Positions 16,495 through 27,288 of a stretch of 64,000 nucleotides of DNA are shown piece after piece (positions within the stretch are counted from its first letter, which is position 1; each line of letters begins with the position of its first letter). Under the pieces are notes generated by a model that did not search any database, was not told the origin of the DNA, and saw only the letters and a program-made list of their open reading frames with translations. The stretch covers positions 1,922,001 to 1,986,000 of the forward strand of contig JAPFFF010000013.1 in the NCBI GenBank assembly GCA_039105265.1. Direction: 5' to 3'. The stretch comes from Tritrichomonas musculus. Its lineage: Eukaryota > Parabasalia > Tritrichomonadida > Tritrichomonadidae. The translations under genes were made by a program, and so were the position numbers.

Positions 16495-17190
16495 TTACAT
16501 TTTATAATTACGACCACTATAAAACTCAATCCAAAATATTTGGTCAGTAGAATTCAATTTGAAATATTTGATTGGCGAGAAAATTTGATAACTATTTCCA
16601 ACATATCCCTTGCTTGTCTCTTCTGCTATTGATGAATACACTTTGCAACTGTGTCTATCCCATACATTCTCAAATTTAATTTCTTTCATCCATTTTTCTT
16701 CAACCTTGTCATCAGTGATGTCCATATAATTGTTTGGGTCATTTTGAAATGGCTCAAAGCCAACATTCATGATATCCGAAAAATCGCATTTCACATGTGG
16801 TTCGTTATACTGTTCTTTGTTATTTTTGTCATAATGTCTATATTTAAATTTAATAGCTATTTCAACATTACACAATTTATTTTTATCATCTTCATCTACT
16901 TCATCTTCCTTTAGTTCATTCGCTGCTGAATAAATAGTTTCAATGAATGTCTTTTTGTTGTAGTCATAGTATCCATCCATTTGAACATCTTTAATTCGTT
17001 TTTGATTTTTGATATACATCTCGGGTATCTCTTCATCATTAATGAAAAACTTTGGATAACCTTCTTTCCATTGATAATTATTGTAATGTCTAAAAGCGAT
17101 ATTCAATTGTTCATTCATATCTTTCCATATTTCTCTCAAATCCTTGTCTGTTGATAGCCATGAAACAAAATAACATTCAACTTGACTCAC
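16495..17190 (-). CDS. Unrecognised element ORF, 231 aa
   Basis: Family not recognised. The frame opens with GTG rather than ATG, so the true start is unclear. The protein is acidic with many aromatic residues and contains the stretch IKDVQMDGYYDYNKKTFIET. A second, diverged copy of the same gene flanks the surrounding element, so this is a multi-copy gene family tied to these Maverick-like elements. There are no membrane segments or catalytic motifs. The GTG start and the shortened host element make present-day function doubtful. Confidence 0.45.
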   Translation of the reverse strand: MSQVECYFVSWLSTDKDLREIWKDMNEQLNIAFRHYNNYQWKEGYPKFFINDEEIPEMYIKNQKRIKDVQMDGYYDYNKKTFIETIYSAANELKEDEVDEDDKNKLCNVEIAIKFKYRHYDKNNKEQYNEPHVKCDFSDIMNVGFEPFQNDPNNYMDITDDKVEEKWMKEIKFENVWDRHSCKVYSSIAEETSKGYVGNSYQIFSPIKYFKLNSTDQIFWIEFYSGRNYKM

Positions 17191-17402
17191 TTTCGATGTG
17201 TTATTTCTGAAATATTGACTTTGATATTGAATTCCAATTTACGACGTCTCGCTAACATCCATATTGTACGAAAGCAAATAATTGTCTCTCCTCTGTCTGC
17301 AGAACACCAATCAACTGGCAAATTAAAAAAAAATCTATTTGGTCTGTCATTGTCTTGCTTTCCATCTTCCCTGAAGAACACTTATTCTTTTGGTATTGGT
17401 GT

Positions 17403-17663
17403 GTAATCGATTGGGTCAGTTAAGCGTTTCATTTATGACATCAATAAATTATATTTCATTCATTGTTATATCATTTATGATAGCAACACATGAAATCATC
17501 ACCAACTGCTCTGACGTTGAGGTTATACATTAAATATACGCGCCACTAGACGTAAATCATGACATTGCTAATTGATTGTCATTTTGTCATTTTCGTTATT
17601 AAAATAGACCAAAAGTGTAAGTTTCATGTGTGTAGTGTGGTATGCAACACCCACTACCATATC
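17403..17663 (-). repeat. Terminal inverted repeat, right
   Basis: Reverse complement of 15673-15933, same length. Confidence 0.85.
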
Positions 17664-17850
17664 TAACTGATGATAAAAATATATTATAATATGTTGATTT
17701 AAGGTTTAAATTTGAGAATTCATGGGCATTCACTAAAAGTTTATTCATCAATATCTGAAGAAGAAAGTAAGAAATATTTTGGTAATAATTATCAAAAATT
17801 ATGACAATTAAATATTATAAACTGAATTCAACTGACCAAGAATTTGGATT

Positions 17851-17939
17851 GAATTCTATAGTTGACGATGTTCTTTCTGTTGTGTCTTCCTAGCTTTTTT
17901 TTCTTTCTTCATTATTAGCATATTTACTTTTCTTTCCAC

Positions 17940-18005
<66 letters not shown>

Positions 18006-19821
18006 TTCGCTGATGATTCCGATTTAGACAATGGTTTAATTGGTATTTGATTGAATTGATTTAAACTTAATTCATTTTTGTTAAGACTCTTTCAATATGA
18101 TTGTGCTATTAATTGTACTAATTAGTCATTTCATTTATGTATAATCGAATGAAGAATGACAATTGATGAAATGTCTGTACTAGACTTCAAACTATAATGT
18201 TGCATAATGGTTAAAAATTATATCTTTTGGCAAGTTGAAATTAATTTCAACAAAGATTATCAATCCCAAATACACATATTTGCTAATGTTATATGTTTTC
18301 AGCATCAATTAGCATATCCAACTAAGTTTATGATCTTTTAATTACGTTTATCTGAAGAATAATTGATTTTGAAATGTACACTTCCGTAAATATACTATGA
18401 ATAAAATCTGATTTCTTATAGTCTTTTCTTGTAGATCCAAGAATTATTTGACTTTGCAGATCAAACATCTTATAGTCCTTTCGTATATTTACCTTATTGT
18501 TTATTACATTATATTTATAAACAAATTAATCTACCAATTATCTCAGTTTCTCACTTGTTTCAATTAATAATTAATGTATTTTGGCATATTGCAGACAGGA
18601 TTTTAAAAATGGTTCCTCAAAAACTCGAAAATCTGTGAAATATTAGGTTCTTCAACCGAGCATAGCTCATATTTCAATGTCATTGTAAAAATATTTGTCA
18701 TTAGATGTTATAAATCTTATATGTTCTTTTCCAATTGCCTTCAGAAATTACTCTAAATAAGATTAAAAATGACTTTGTTTAACAGTTTCATTTTTTGGGC
18801 CTCTGAAAAATAGAATGTAAAAGTACTTTAAAAGATTAATATCACATTACGATTACATCCATAAGATAAAATAATTTTTTTTCATCAGAAAGAATATGTT
18901 TCTATAAATATTTAGGTAAAGATGAATTGAAATTGAAATTGAGAGATCTAAAAGACTTGTAAATGGTTTGTTAAGTTTTATATCATTTTTGATGAGGAGG
19001 ATGGATCATCAAACATCAGACCATTTCATGACTGTATAATAATGAACTTATATATTTTTTTGCTAGCATGACATCAACTTTATATTGTAACACCAATTAA
19101 AACAATTTTGTCAATTTAACAATTAAAAGTTTCTTTCTCGATGTATCTTTAAGAAAGCATTAGCAACATTATAAAGTTTAAATAAGATAAACACCGAATT
19201 CAATCCATTATTGCATAAATGAACATACATTGTTAAACTCTTGCGTTATTTTATCATTACAGGATGTTTTTGAAAAATATTTCATTACATATATCCAATA
19301 TTTGTTAAGTATCTATATGTGCAAACTCAATAATACAAAATAAAAATCAAAACTAACAATATTGATGATCGAAATTCATAAGAAAAGCAAAGAGAAGTAA
19401 ATAAATTTTTGAAATAGATAATATTATAACAAACAAAATATTATTTTCTAAAAACACTTTTAAATAAATATGAGTTTTAATATATATATATACTATAAAA
19501 AGTTTATTAAATGCATCATATATTAATCAATTAAATATATATACTAAAAATAAAATTACATTAGTGTGATTGAACTTTTTATGGTAATTTTCTTATATAT
19601 ATATATATATATATATATCAAAAATAAATAGACATTTTTTCATATATATATAAATAAAAAAATATTTTAACGAATTTTAGATAGAAAATTTATTTAAAAT
19701 TTATTCAATTTTTTATATAAGATGATTTAAATTTTGAATAATTTGACGTTATATTCATTCAATTTATTCAAATAAATATTTTTTATTACATTTATATCGT
19801 ACTGTCATATCACTTTTGCAA
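17851..19821. other. AT-rich non-coding stretch with poly-T run
   Basis: No gene seen. A 57-base poly-T tract lies at 17946-18002, and an (AT)n run at about 19594-19618. The last 400 bases become richer in simple AT repeats toward the transposase gene. Confidence 0.6.
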
Positions 19822-20724
19822 ATGCAACACAATTTATATTATAATATGAACTTTTTCTCACATGAAATGACATCTTTTTATTACGCCCTTAACAACGGAC
19901 TGTTATATGTAAATGGAGCATGCGAGAGCACAGAAAACTGCAAAGGAAATTACTACATGGTGAAAGATAAATATGCTGAAACTGGCTATAGACTTCAATG
20001 CAGCCACTGCCACTGCACCAAAAGTATATTCTTTAAATCTATATTTACTAGGTCCAAGCTCCCAATGACAACGGTTTCCCACATCCTATATTGCTGGGCG
20101 AACAAATACAGGCGGGGCTTAGCGGCACATGAATGCTGTGTATCCAAACAAACTATCACAAATTTTTACCAATCATTTCGCCTTGCATGCATGCATAGAC
20201 TTCATGTGCATCCCCAGCAACCAATTGGAGGGCCAGGAACAGTGGTTGAAATAGATGAATCGGTTATGACAAAAAGAAAGTACAATCGCGGACGCAAAAT
20301 GTCTGAAATCTGGCTGTTCGGGGGAATATGCCGTCAAACTGGCGAAAGATTCATATTCCAAGTCCCCGAACGGTCTGCAGATTATTTAATTCCACTGATC
20401 CAAGTTTACATCAAACCTGGAACTACCATACATTCTGATGGTTGGGCGGCATATGATGAAATCAAAAACCTGCCGCAAAACTATAATCATCTCATCGTCA
20501 ATCATTCCGAAAATTTCGTTGATCCTGAAACTGGCTGCCACACTCAATCAGTTGAGCGAATGTGGCGGGAAGTTAAGCGGGTCAAACGAATAATGGAAGG
20601 AATAAATCCTATCGACATAGATGGGTATATCGCCGAATACCTCTGGCGAAAGCATGAAGAAGTCAATTACTCAAATGGCTTTAATAAAGCAGTCATGCTT
20701 TTATATGGCTGCCCTTTTTACTAA
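19822..20724 (+). CDS. IS1595/ISXO2-like (Merlin-type) transposase, apparently intact
   Basis: From the ATG at 19822 the product is 300 residues, normal for this family. The N-terminus has a zinc-ribbon-like set of cysteines (C34, C40, C60, C63), then a helix-turn-helix-like segment (LAAHECCVSKQTITNFY). The DDE core reads VEIDESVM (D145), IHSDGWAAYD (D206) and TQSVERMWREVK (E245), the acidic triad of ISXO2/Merlin transposases, followed by the typical YLWRK. GC content is higher than the flanks, which fits a recent arrival. No terminal inverted repeats or 8-bp target duplication could be paired around it. It would move by cut-and-paste. Confidence 0.9.
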   Translation: MQHNLYYNMNFFSHEMTSFYYALNNGLLYVNGACESTENCKGNYYMVKDKYAETGYRLQCSHCHCTKSIFFKSIFTRSKLPMTTVSHILYCWANKYRRGLAAHECCVSKQTITNFYQSFRLACMHRLHVHPQQPIGGPGTVVEIDESVMTKRKYNRGRKMSEIWLFGGICRQTGERFIFQVPERSADYLIPLIQVYIKPGTTIHSDGWAAYDEIKNLPQNYNHLIVNHSENFVDPETGCHTQSVERMWREVKRVKRIMEGINPIDIDGYIAEYLWRKHEEVNYSNGFNKAVMLLYGCPFY

Positions 20725-20805
20725 ATAAAAAAATAAATTTCAATAAACAAAAGTTTATTTATCATTTATTTATTTTATTTTATATTAATTTTATATCATT
20801 TTATA

Positions 20806-21225
20806 TCAACATCATCTTCTTCAACATCTTCAACTTAAACATCATCTCCTTAAACATCATCTCTTTAAACATCATCTCCTTAAACATCATCTCCTTAAAC
20901 ATCATCTCCTTAAACATCATCTTCTTAAACATCATCTCCTTAAACATCATCTCCTTAAACATCATCTCCTTAAACATCATCTCCTTAAACATCATCTCCT
21001 TAAACATCATCTCCTTAAACATCATCTCCCTAAACATCATCTCCTTAAACATCATCTCCTTAAACATCATCTCCTTAAACATCATCTCCTTAAACATCAT
21101 CTCCCTAAACATCATCTCCTTAAACATCATCTCCTTAAACATCATCTCCCTAAACATCATCTCCTTAAACATCATCTCCTTAAACATCATCTCCTTAAAC
21201 ATCATCTTCAACATCATCTTGACTA
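20806..21225. repeat. 15-bp minisatellite, about 26 copies
   Basis: The unit is TAAACATCATCTCCT with rare variants (TCCCT, TTCTT). Because the period is a multiple of three, the minus strand carries an open frame repeating MFKEM. That frame has no other domain and is probably a by-product. The array starts about 85 bp after the transposase stop codon. Confidence 0.9.
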
Positions 21226-21260
21226 AATAGGACTCAAGGAGGAAACTTTTGATTTTCAAT

Positions 21261-23047
21261 AATACCCATTAAACTCACAAAAAATGTGAGTTTGCGACAA
21301 TTGAATGAATTCTTTTCAAAAAAATTATGAAATTACTCAGAAAAAAAATCTTTTTTTTAATTTTTATTCAATTTTTTCTATTGATACATTTAATTTTAAT
21401 ATTTTGTGAAAATTAGAAAATTAAAAAGTCCATATTTCGTTCTGAATCAATATCTCATGTTTTGTTTTTAAGCCATTATTTTCAGCTGATATCAAAGATT
21501 TTAATTTTATTAATCATCCAAATATATACCAAATTTGCTGAAAAACATAATAATTATTTTGATCATATTTCGAAATGGTTTTTGCAAAACGATGTATAAT
21601 CGCACAATTTGCTATTAACATGCTTTGATCTTATCAATATCTCATTTTTAATCCAAAATCTTGATATCAAAAAATAGCTATTTTACAGATATCAAATAAT
21701 TGAATACTTTTTTTTAATATTGCTGAAAATTATTATAAAAAATAGTTTCATATAAAGTTTGTGCATCATGAATTTATATTATTTTTTGAAAAAAACGTAT
21801 GTTAAAAAACCTTATTAAATATTGTTTTTAAATTTTGGCATTATCTTTTAAATTTCAATTTATGATATTCATCATACTGTTTCATACAGCTATAAGGTTT
21901 ATATTAAATGTTTCAAATTTACTTTTCAGGAAAACATCTGTTTTTTTAAATAATCTCAGAAAAATTTAATATTAGTGAAAACTATTATTACCAATTTTAT
22001 TAAATCAGTAATAAATGATATTATCATCCTGTTTTCATAGTTTATTTCAAATATTTAAAAAATAATTTTTTTCATTTAATTAGGTATTTAAAAATTATAC
22101 TAAAAATAAATCAGATAATAGTTGTATAATTGATTTTGTTAATTAATTTTTTTTTAATAAAAATATTTCAAAAGATATGGATGAATTTGTAGATTTTTTT
22201 ATCAAATTTGGCGCCATTTTTTTTCTCAAATTTGGCGCCTTTTTAAAGTCGTTTTTGAAGTGTTTCAGTTAAAATTCATGTTGCTCTCTTTTTAATTATT
22301 TAAGATTTACAATTTGAATAATATGATTCGTAAAATTTTTAACATTTTTTCATAATGATTTGAAAAAAAGCATGGTGTCAGCAAATATTTAATTATTTTG
22401 ATTAAAAATTAAATTCCATACAATAATTATATGATGAAAATATCAAAACATAAAATTATTTCTATAAATATTGATAATAAAATTATGAATATTACAACAT
22501 TTTGAACAACAAGCATAATATATAAAATAAGATTTAGCAAAAAATCATTTTATTATTAAAAAAAAATGTAAAAAGGAGAAAAATAAAAAAATATTGTAGA
22601 ATATCAAAGATCTTTACATACTTGAAAACTTTTAGCAAGCTATTTTGGATTTTATAGTAAACACATGCATTTAAACGTAAGTAATTAACTCCTTCATTAA
22701 GAATTTTTTTGAAATTAATTATGAATAGAAACAAGTGATTTGTATGAACAAGTAAGTATCTATTTGTTTTTATTTCGATACCGTTGTTTCTAATATGTAA
22801 TTAATTGAATGATCTTATAGAGATAAATTTGTGATATTTGGATTTTGAAATATTCGGAAATAATTGCTTTGTTATTGAATGAAACGATAAGAATATTCTT
22901 CAGGATCAAGGGATGGTGTAAATATTGTTTTTTATTTTAGAAAATGTATGGATCTGCTAAAGCCTCACAATTTTGAAAGAAAATTAAAATTTCAATTTAG
23001 TATTGAATTGTCGCAAACTCACATTTTTTGTGAGTTTTATGGGTATT
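21261..23047. mobile_element. Non-autonomous inverted-repeat element, 1.8 kb
   Basis: Ends 21261-21307 and 23001-23047 match in reverse complement over 47 bp with about three mismatches. Each arm itself contains a hairpin, AAACTCACA ... TGTGAGTTT. The interior is AT-rich with no coding signal. No target duplication was recognised, so the superfamily is unknown. Confidence 0.75.
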
Positions 23048-24130
23048 TCCTTATCTTTAGTTAAAATAACATTATCTTAAATAATATGAGTCATGCTAGA
23101 ACTTTTTAATTGCATCAAACCAAAAATATCAATCAAATCAATTCTGCGCACTTTTTAATAATTGAAAATTTGAAATGAGCCAAAAAAAGTTGTATTATTC
23201 AATTAATGTTGATAAAGAACTAAATAAAAAAGATTTCATTTCAAATATTGATTTCTTAATTTTGCTTGAAAGTAGGATTTCTGTTCACAAATGAAACAAA
23301 TTCAATATTTACGAATAAAAAAATGTGTCATTTCTTCAAAATTGGGAAACAATATTGAAATCAAAAGATAAAAGTTCATAGAAGGTAATTCAAAAATGAA
23401 TCATCAATGATTATGATTTCATTTTGTTAAAGTTAAAGAAGAATTCGCTTGTTGTCTTTGATAATATCGAAGATTTCTGAATTTGACAAGGATTGATTGA
23501 TTTTTTAAGGAATATAAGAATTTGATTGATCAATTGGTCAGAAAGAGGAGCTCGGCAATGATTATCACTGATTTTCAATATTAAAATTAATAATATTTTA
23601 CGTTCATGTTTGATATCTCTGTCATTGTCAATGAAATCACATTTTTTTAAAGTTCTTGAATACTACATTCAACTTCAACCTGAAATGACCACCAATTTAA
23701 AGCCTAGGCTTATGATTAAAATGGAAAACTCAAAAAATGCATTTGAATATTAATAGAAATATATTGTGAGCAAAATAAAACATTTTTGTACATATAATAT
23801 ATTTATTCATATTATATTTAAATTGGAAATATTTATTTATATAATTAATGCTATATATACAATTATATATTTCATATTAATTAATTATATATATTTTCAA
23901 ATAACTAATATAAAGCTTTTTTTCCAAAATTAAAAATTGTATTGTTTTCTGTTGAATTGAAATAATTGATACACCAGTTGAATAATGGCATTTTCCTTAT
24001 TTATATGAAATAATCATATATTATATAAGATATAAATACTATTTGTTGAGTTAGAATTAGATTAATTCAAGTATTGATTGATATATCCATTTTTAAATTT
24101 TTAGTAAAAATAGTATTCAAATTTTACATA
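23048..24130. other. AT-rich non-coding stretch
   Basis: Nothing recognised in about 1.1 kb; no open frame with a known motif. Confidence 0.55.
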
Positions 24131-24300
24131 TTGAATGCTTATCCACTTTAGCTCAGAAAAAAAAAAAATAAAAATTGAGAAAAAAGCAAAATTTATTCAA
24201 TATTTTGAAAGCCTTAAGAAAATATCATTTTTTTTTTTGAGACCATGTATAGAAAAAGTTTCCAAAGTATTCAATTTGTCTGTTTTCCTTGATCAGTACC
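24131..24300 (-). repeat. Inverted repeat, right arm (about 170 bp)
   Basis: Reverse complement of 13605-13772. Beyond 24300 the match stops at once. Confidence 0.85.
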
Positions 24301-26056
24301 TAATTAATTAAAAGAATTTAAATTAATTATATCACGTATCATTTTAAAGACGAAATATTAAATGAAAAGTTTACATGAAAATTCAATGCTTATCGTCAAA
24401 AAAGCATTGAAAAATAAAATAAAAAACTGAACAAAATGAAGGATTAACATATTTTATTATCTGAATATTTTCAATTATCATTTTATTGAAAATATATTTA
24501 TATAATAATGTTTCCTTTTAATGCGTAACAATTCCCAATATTCTTATTTTAGTAGTCATTTCAATTTTTTTATCACAATACTTGATGGGCCAAAATGGTA
24601 TAAACGAAAAAACGTATAATTTGAGAGAAGCATTGTAAAATTGACCATATCAAAATCTTTAATATATTATATTTATTTCGGTAAGTATTTAAAAAAACTA
24701 TATTTTAATAAATCATATAAAAATAATACGCATTATTTTACTAAAGTTTTTAGGTATTGCTTTTTTATCTTAGCAATAAATGAAGAAATGATTTTCGATT
24801 CATATCATATGCAAATAGGTAAAATTTGGTACGTAAAATAGTCTTTTAACACGATAAATACGTTAAAAACAAGTAGTAAAAGATGATTGAATAACTTTTT
24901 GAAACGGAATATTTGTTTCATCTTTTGAAGAGCAAAGCTTATAAATTAACCAAATATACAAAGATAAGAGCTTGTAAGTTAAATCATACTGCTGTTTGCT
25001 TTTTCAAATTTTGAATTTTTCTTGAGTTATGGGGTAATCGGGATTGCATTCATTCGTGTTGATTCTTAGCTGTGTAAACTTCTTTAATAATACTAAAGCT
25101 CGATAATAATACGCATTTTCAAGCATAATTTATCGAATTTCCTTTGTTTTGATGAAAAATATTTTCATTATTTTCGCATTAAAATTATTATAAACCATTG
25201 AATTTTTAGTTTTTGGTTAATTTTGGGATTAAAAATGTTTGATAATATCTCAAAACGTACCGTTAGAAAAATTAATATTTTATTAAATATATTAATTAAA
25301 TATATCATTAATAATAAATAAATATTCCATATATGCAAGTAGTCGGAGGTCAAATAGTTTCCTACGTTCTATATCAATTAAGAATATCATTTGATTTATT
25401 TGTTTTTTTATGAAAATAACAGAAATATTTTATATTTTGTAAAAATGAAATAGTAATTATACAAAAAAGAAAGAAATCATTTTATGTTCTAGCACTTTAA
25501 ATGTAATCATTTTAATAAATAAAACTGTACTAATAACGCTAAATCAAATAAGCAAAGCCAATAGAATGAATTTTGATTTTCAAAAGATTTATAAATGATG
25601 ATGATCAAGTAACTTTTTGGGGCAAAAACTGAAATAAAAAACAAAAACAGAGTTTTGCTTTATGCACAAATTAAATGCTTTATATCAGAGCAAACCCCAA
25701 TTTTATTTTCAATGATTGATATCTAAATATTATTCATTGAAACAGAAAATCAAAAGAAATAGTTCAATAAAATTATTATTTATGATCTGAATAATAATTG
25801 CTGGATATCAAATGTATTAAAAAGAATAGAGGTATTTTGTTAGGAATCGTTTTTTAGAGCCGTAAAAAATTGTAAACGGTTTTTTAGGGGGGTTTAATCA
25901 TTTTTTCTTTTTTATCAAACAATATAATTGCATCAGTGTTTGTTTATTTAATTTTAAAATTATTATATACTATGAAATTAAATTATAATATAATTTTAAT
26001 TCTTAATTCATTTATTAAATATTGCATAAAATATAAAATATTTATAATTTTTTTTT
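24301..26056. other. AT-rich non-coding stretch upstream of the ankyrin gene
   Basis: No gene or repeat was recognised in about 1.75 kb. Confidence 0.55.
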
Positions 26057-26084
26057 TCATTCAATATGGTTGACCAACCTTTAG
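26057..26084 (+). promoter_or_regulatory. Trichomonad-type core promoter (initiator plus M5-like box)
   Basis: TCATTC at 26057 fits the trichomonad initiator TCA-Y-W, and CCTTTAG at 26078-26084 is an exact M5 motif as described for Trichomonas promoters. They lie 77 and 50 nt before the ATG at 26134. Together they support expression of the ankyrin gene and the parabasalid assignment. Confidence 0.5.
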
Positions 26085-26133
26085 AAAAAAAAAAATAAAA
26101 TTGAAACACTTTTTTTTTCACCATTCTTGCACA

Positions 26134-27288
26134 ATGGACATTACTAAGTATTTAGATGAAATGAGAAACATCGAAGAGTATTTCCAAGTATTCTTAGATG
26201 AAGAAGAAAACATCGAAAAAAATTTAAATAATCTCAACATAAAATTTGAAGATATGAAAATTAGAAATAATAAGCACGATCTCCGTCTTCTTTTACATTT
26301 TATTTCTAGTCTATGCGATAATTATTACCGTAGCCCCACTTTTTACATCAAAATCGAGCGAATTCTTCAAATTTTCAAGGATGAAATCAAAAAGTTTTAT
26401 TTAAATTCCGAAATATTCAATATTTTTAAACAGAACAAGCGAATCCTTCTATTTCTCATTAATGAACAACTATTGACCGTCGACGAATACGTTTTCAAAA
26501 AAATCATTACATCTGAATATATAGAAAAAAAATACCCACAATATTTTGCACCAGAAATCAAACGTATTGAGAATGAAAAATGGTTTCCTAAAGATGAGTT
26601 GGCTGAAGATCTGGAAAAAGGGCAACCAGATAATTTTAATGAATTGCGAAATAAAGGTGAAAATGAAAGATTTATTTGCAAATTGATTCGAGATGATTTG
26701 GTCGAAGATTTCATTACACATGTTAATAAAAATAGTATTTCGGTTAATGCTGAAATCAATCCATCAATCTATGAAACAAATTCATTTCTACTTGAAAGAC
26801 AGAATTCATCAGAGCAAGGCATCACTTTAATCGAATACGCTGCGTTCTTCGGATCAATTCAAATTTTTACTTTTTTAAAAAATGAAAACGCAAGATTAAC
26901 ACCATCGTTGTGGCTTTATGTGATTCACAGCAATAATGCAGAATTAATTCATCTTCTTGAAGAACTTCATATTGAAAAATCAACAACAGCTGAAGAAAAA
27001 GAAAAATTATACATAGAATGCTTCAAAGAATCAATAAAATGCCACTATAATTCCATCGCTAATTATTTTATCAATAATTATCTACAAAGCAAAGATGCGA
27101 ATTCAGAAGAAACGTTTATTCAAAGCTTGGAATATTATAATTTTTCATTTTTGCAAAATGAACGCGTAAATAAATCATCATTTTGCCACTTATGCCATTT
27201 CGATTATTATACAATTGCAAAAGATTTTTCAACAATGAGGGATATTAATGTCAACAGTATTGTAATTCAAAATCAAAACATTCAATGA
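26134..27288 (+). CDS. Trichomonad ankyrin-repeat protein (DUF3447 type), N-terminal part
   Basis: The start is the ATG at 26134; the frame is open a little further upstream but only from TTG. The 384-residue product begins MDITKYLDEMRN, the usual opening of the large trichomonad DUF3447/ankyrin family. It has a charged helical region (EDLEKGQPDNFNELRNKGEN) and then an ankyrin-like region: GITLIEYAAFFGSIQIFTFL, LTPSLWLYVIHSNNAELIHL. Normal members continue with many ankyrin repeats. Here the frame ends at 27288 as it enters a 25-bp minisatellite; its last residues (IQNQNIQ) are already one minisatellite unit. The repeats that should follow are found as separate cassettes inside the array. These proteins are thought to be protein-binding scaffolds. 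The gene is probably truncated by array growth. Confidence 0.85.
   Translation: MDITKYLDEMRNIEEYFQVFLDEEENIEKNLNNLNIKFEDMKIRNNKHDLRLLLHFISSLCDNYYRSPTFYIKIERILQIFKDEIKKFYLNSEIFNIFKQNKRILLFLINEQLLTVDEYVFKKIITSEYIEKKYPQYFAPEIKRIENEKWFPKDELAEDLEKGQPDNFNELRNKGENERFICKLIRDDLVEDFITHVNKNSISVNAEINPSIYETNSFLLERQNSSEQGITLIEYAAFFGSIQIFTFLKNENARLTPSLWLYVIHSNNAELIHLLEELHIEKSTTAEEKEKLYIECFKESIKCHYNSIANYFINNYLQSKDANSEETFIQSLEYYNFSFLQNERVNKSSFCHLCHFDYYTIAKDFSTMRDINVNSIVIQNQNIQ

Larger units (their letters stand above)
15673..17663. mobile_element. Maverick-derived element with identical 261-bp terminal inverted repeats
   Basis: Arms 15673-15933 and 17403-17663 are reverse complements of equal length, with no mismatch found on reading them through. 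The 1.47-kb interior holds an integrase piece and a 231-residue ORF on the minus strand. Long TIRs with an integrase beside one end are the Maverick layout, here in a strongly shortened form. Arm identity suggests a recent insertion or recent arm homogenisation. The element is broken. A direct target duplication was not seen; the outermost bases are themselves inverted (GATATGGT / ACCATATC). Confidence 0.75.
15547..17850 (+). pseudogene. Old copy of the 231-aa element gene, interrupted by a younger element
   Basis: Plus-strand translation before 15672 gives IKDVQMDECYDYNKK and FIETIYSAAN, matching part of the minus-strand ORF at 16495-17190. Translation after about 17700 gives FKFENSW and SKKYFGNNYQ, matching a later part of it. 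The 2-kb inverted-repeat element therefore sits inside an older, diverged relative of a gene it carries itself. The old copy is broken. Confidence 0.65.

Noticed and set aside
17946-18002. Poly-T as the tail of a retroposed gene
   Set aside because: No cDNA-like sequence or target duplication is found next to it.
20801-21259. 152-residue frame repeating MFKEM on the minus strand
   Set aside because: It is explained by a 15-bp minisatellite whose period is divisible by three; no start context or second domain supports a gene.
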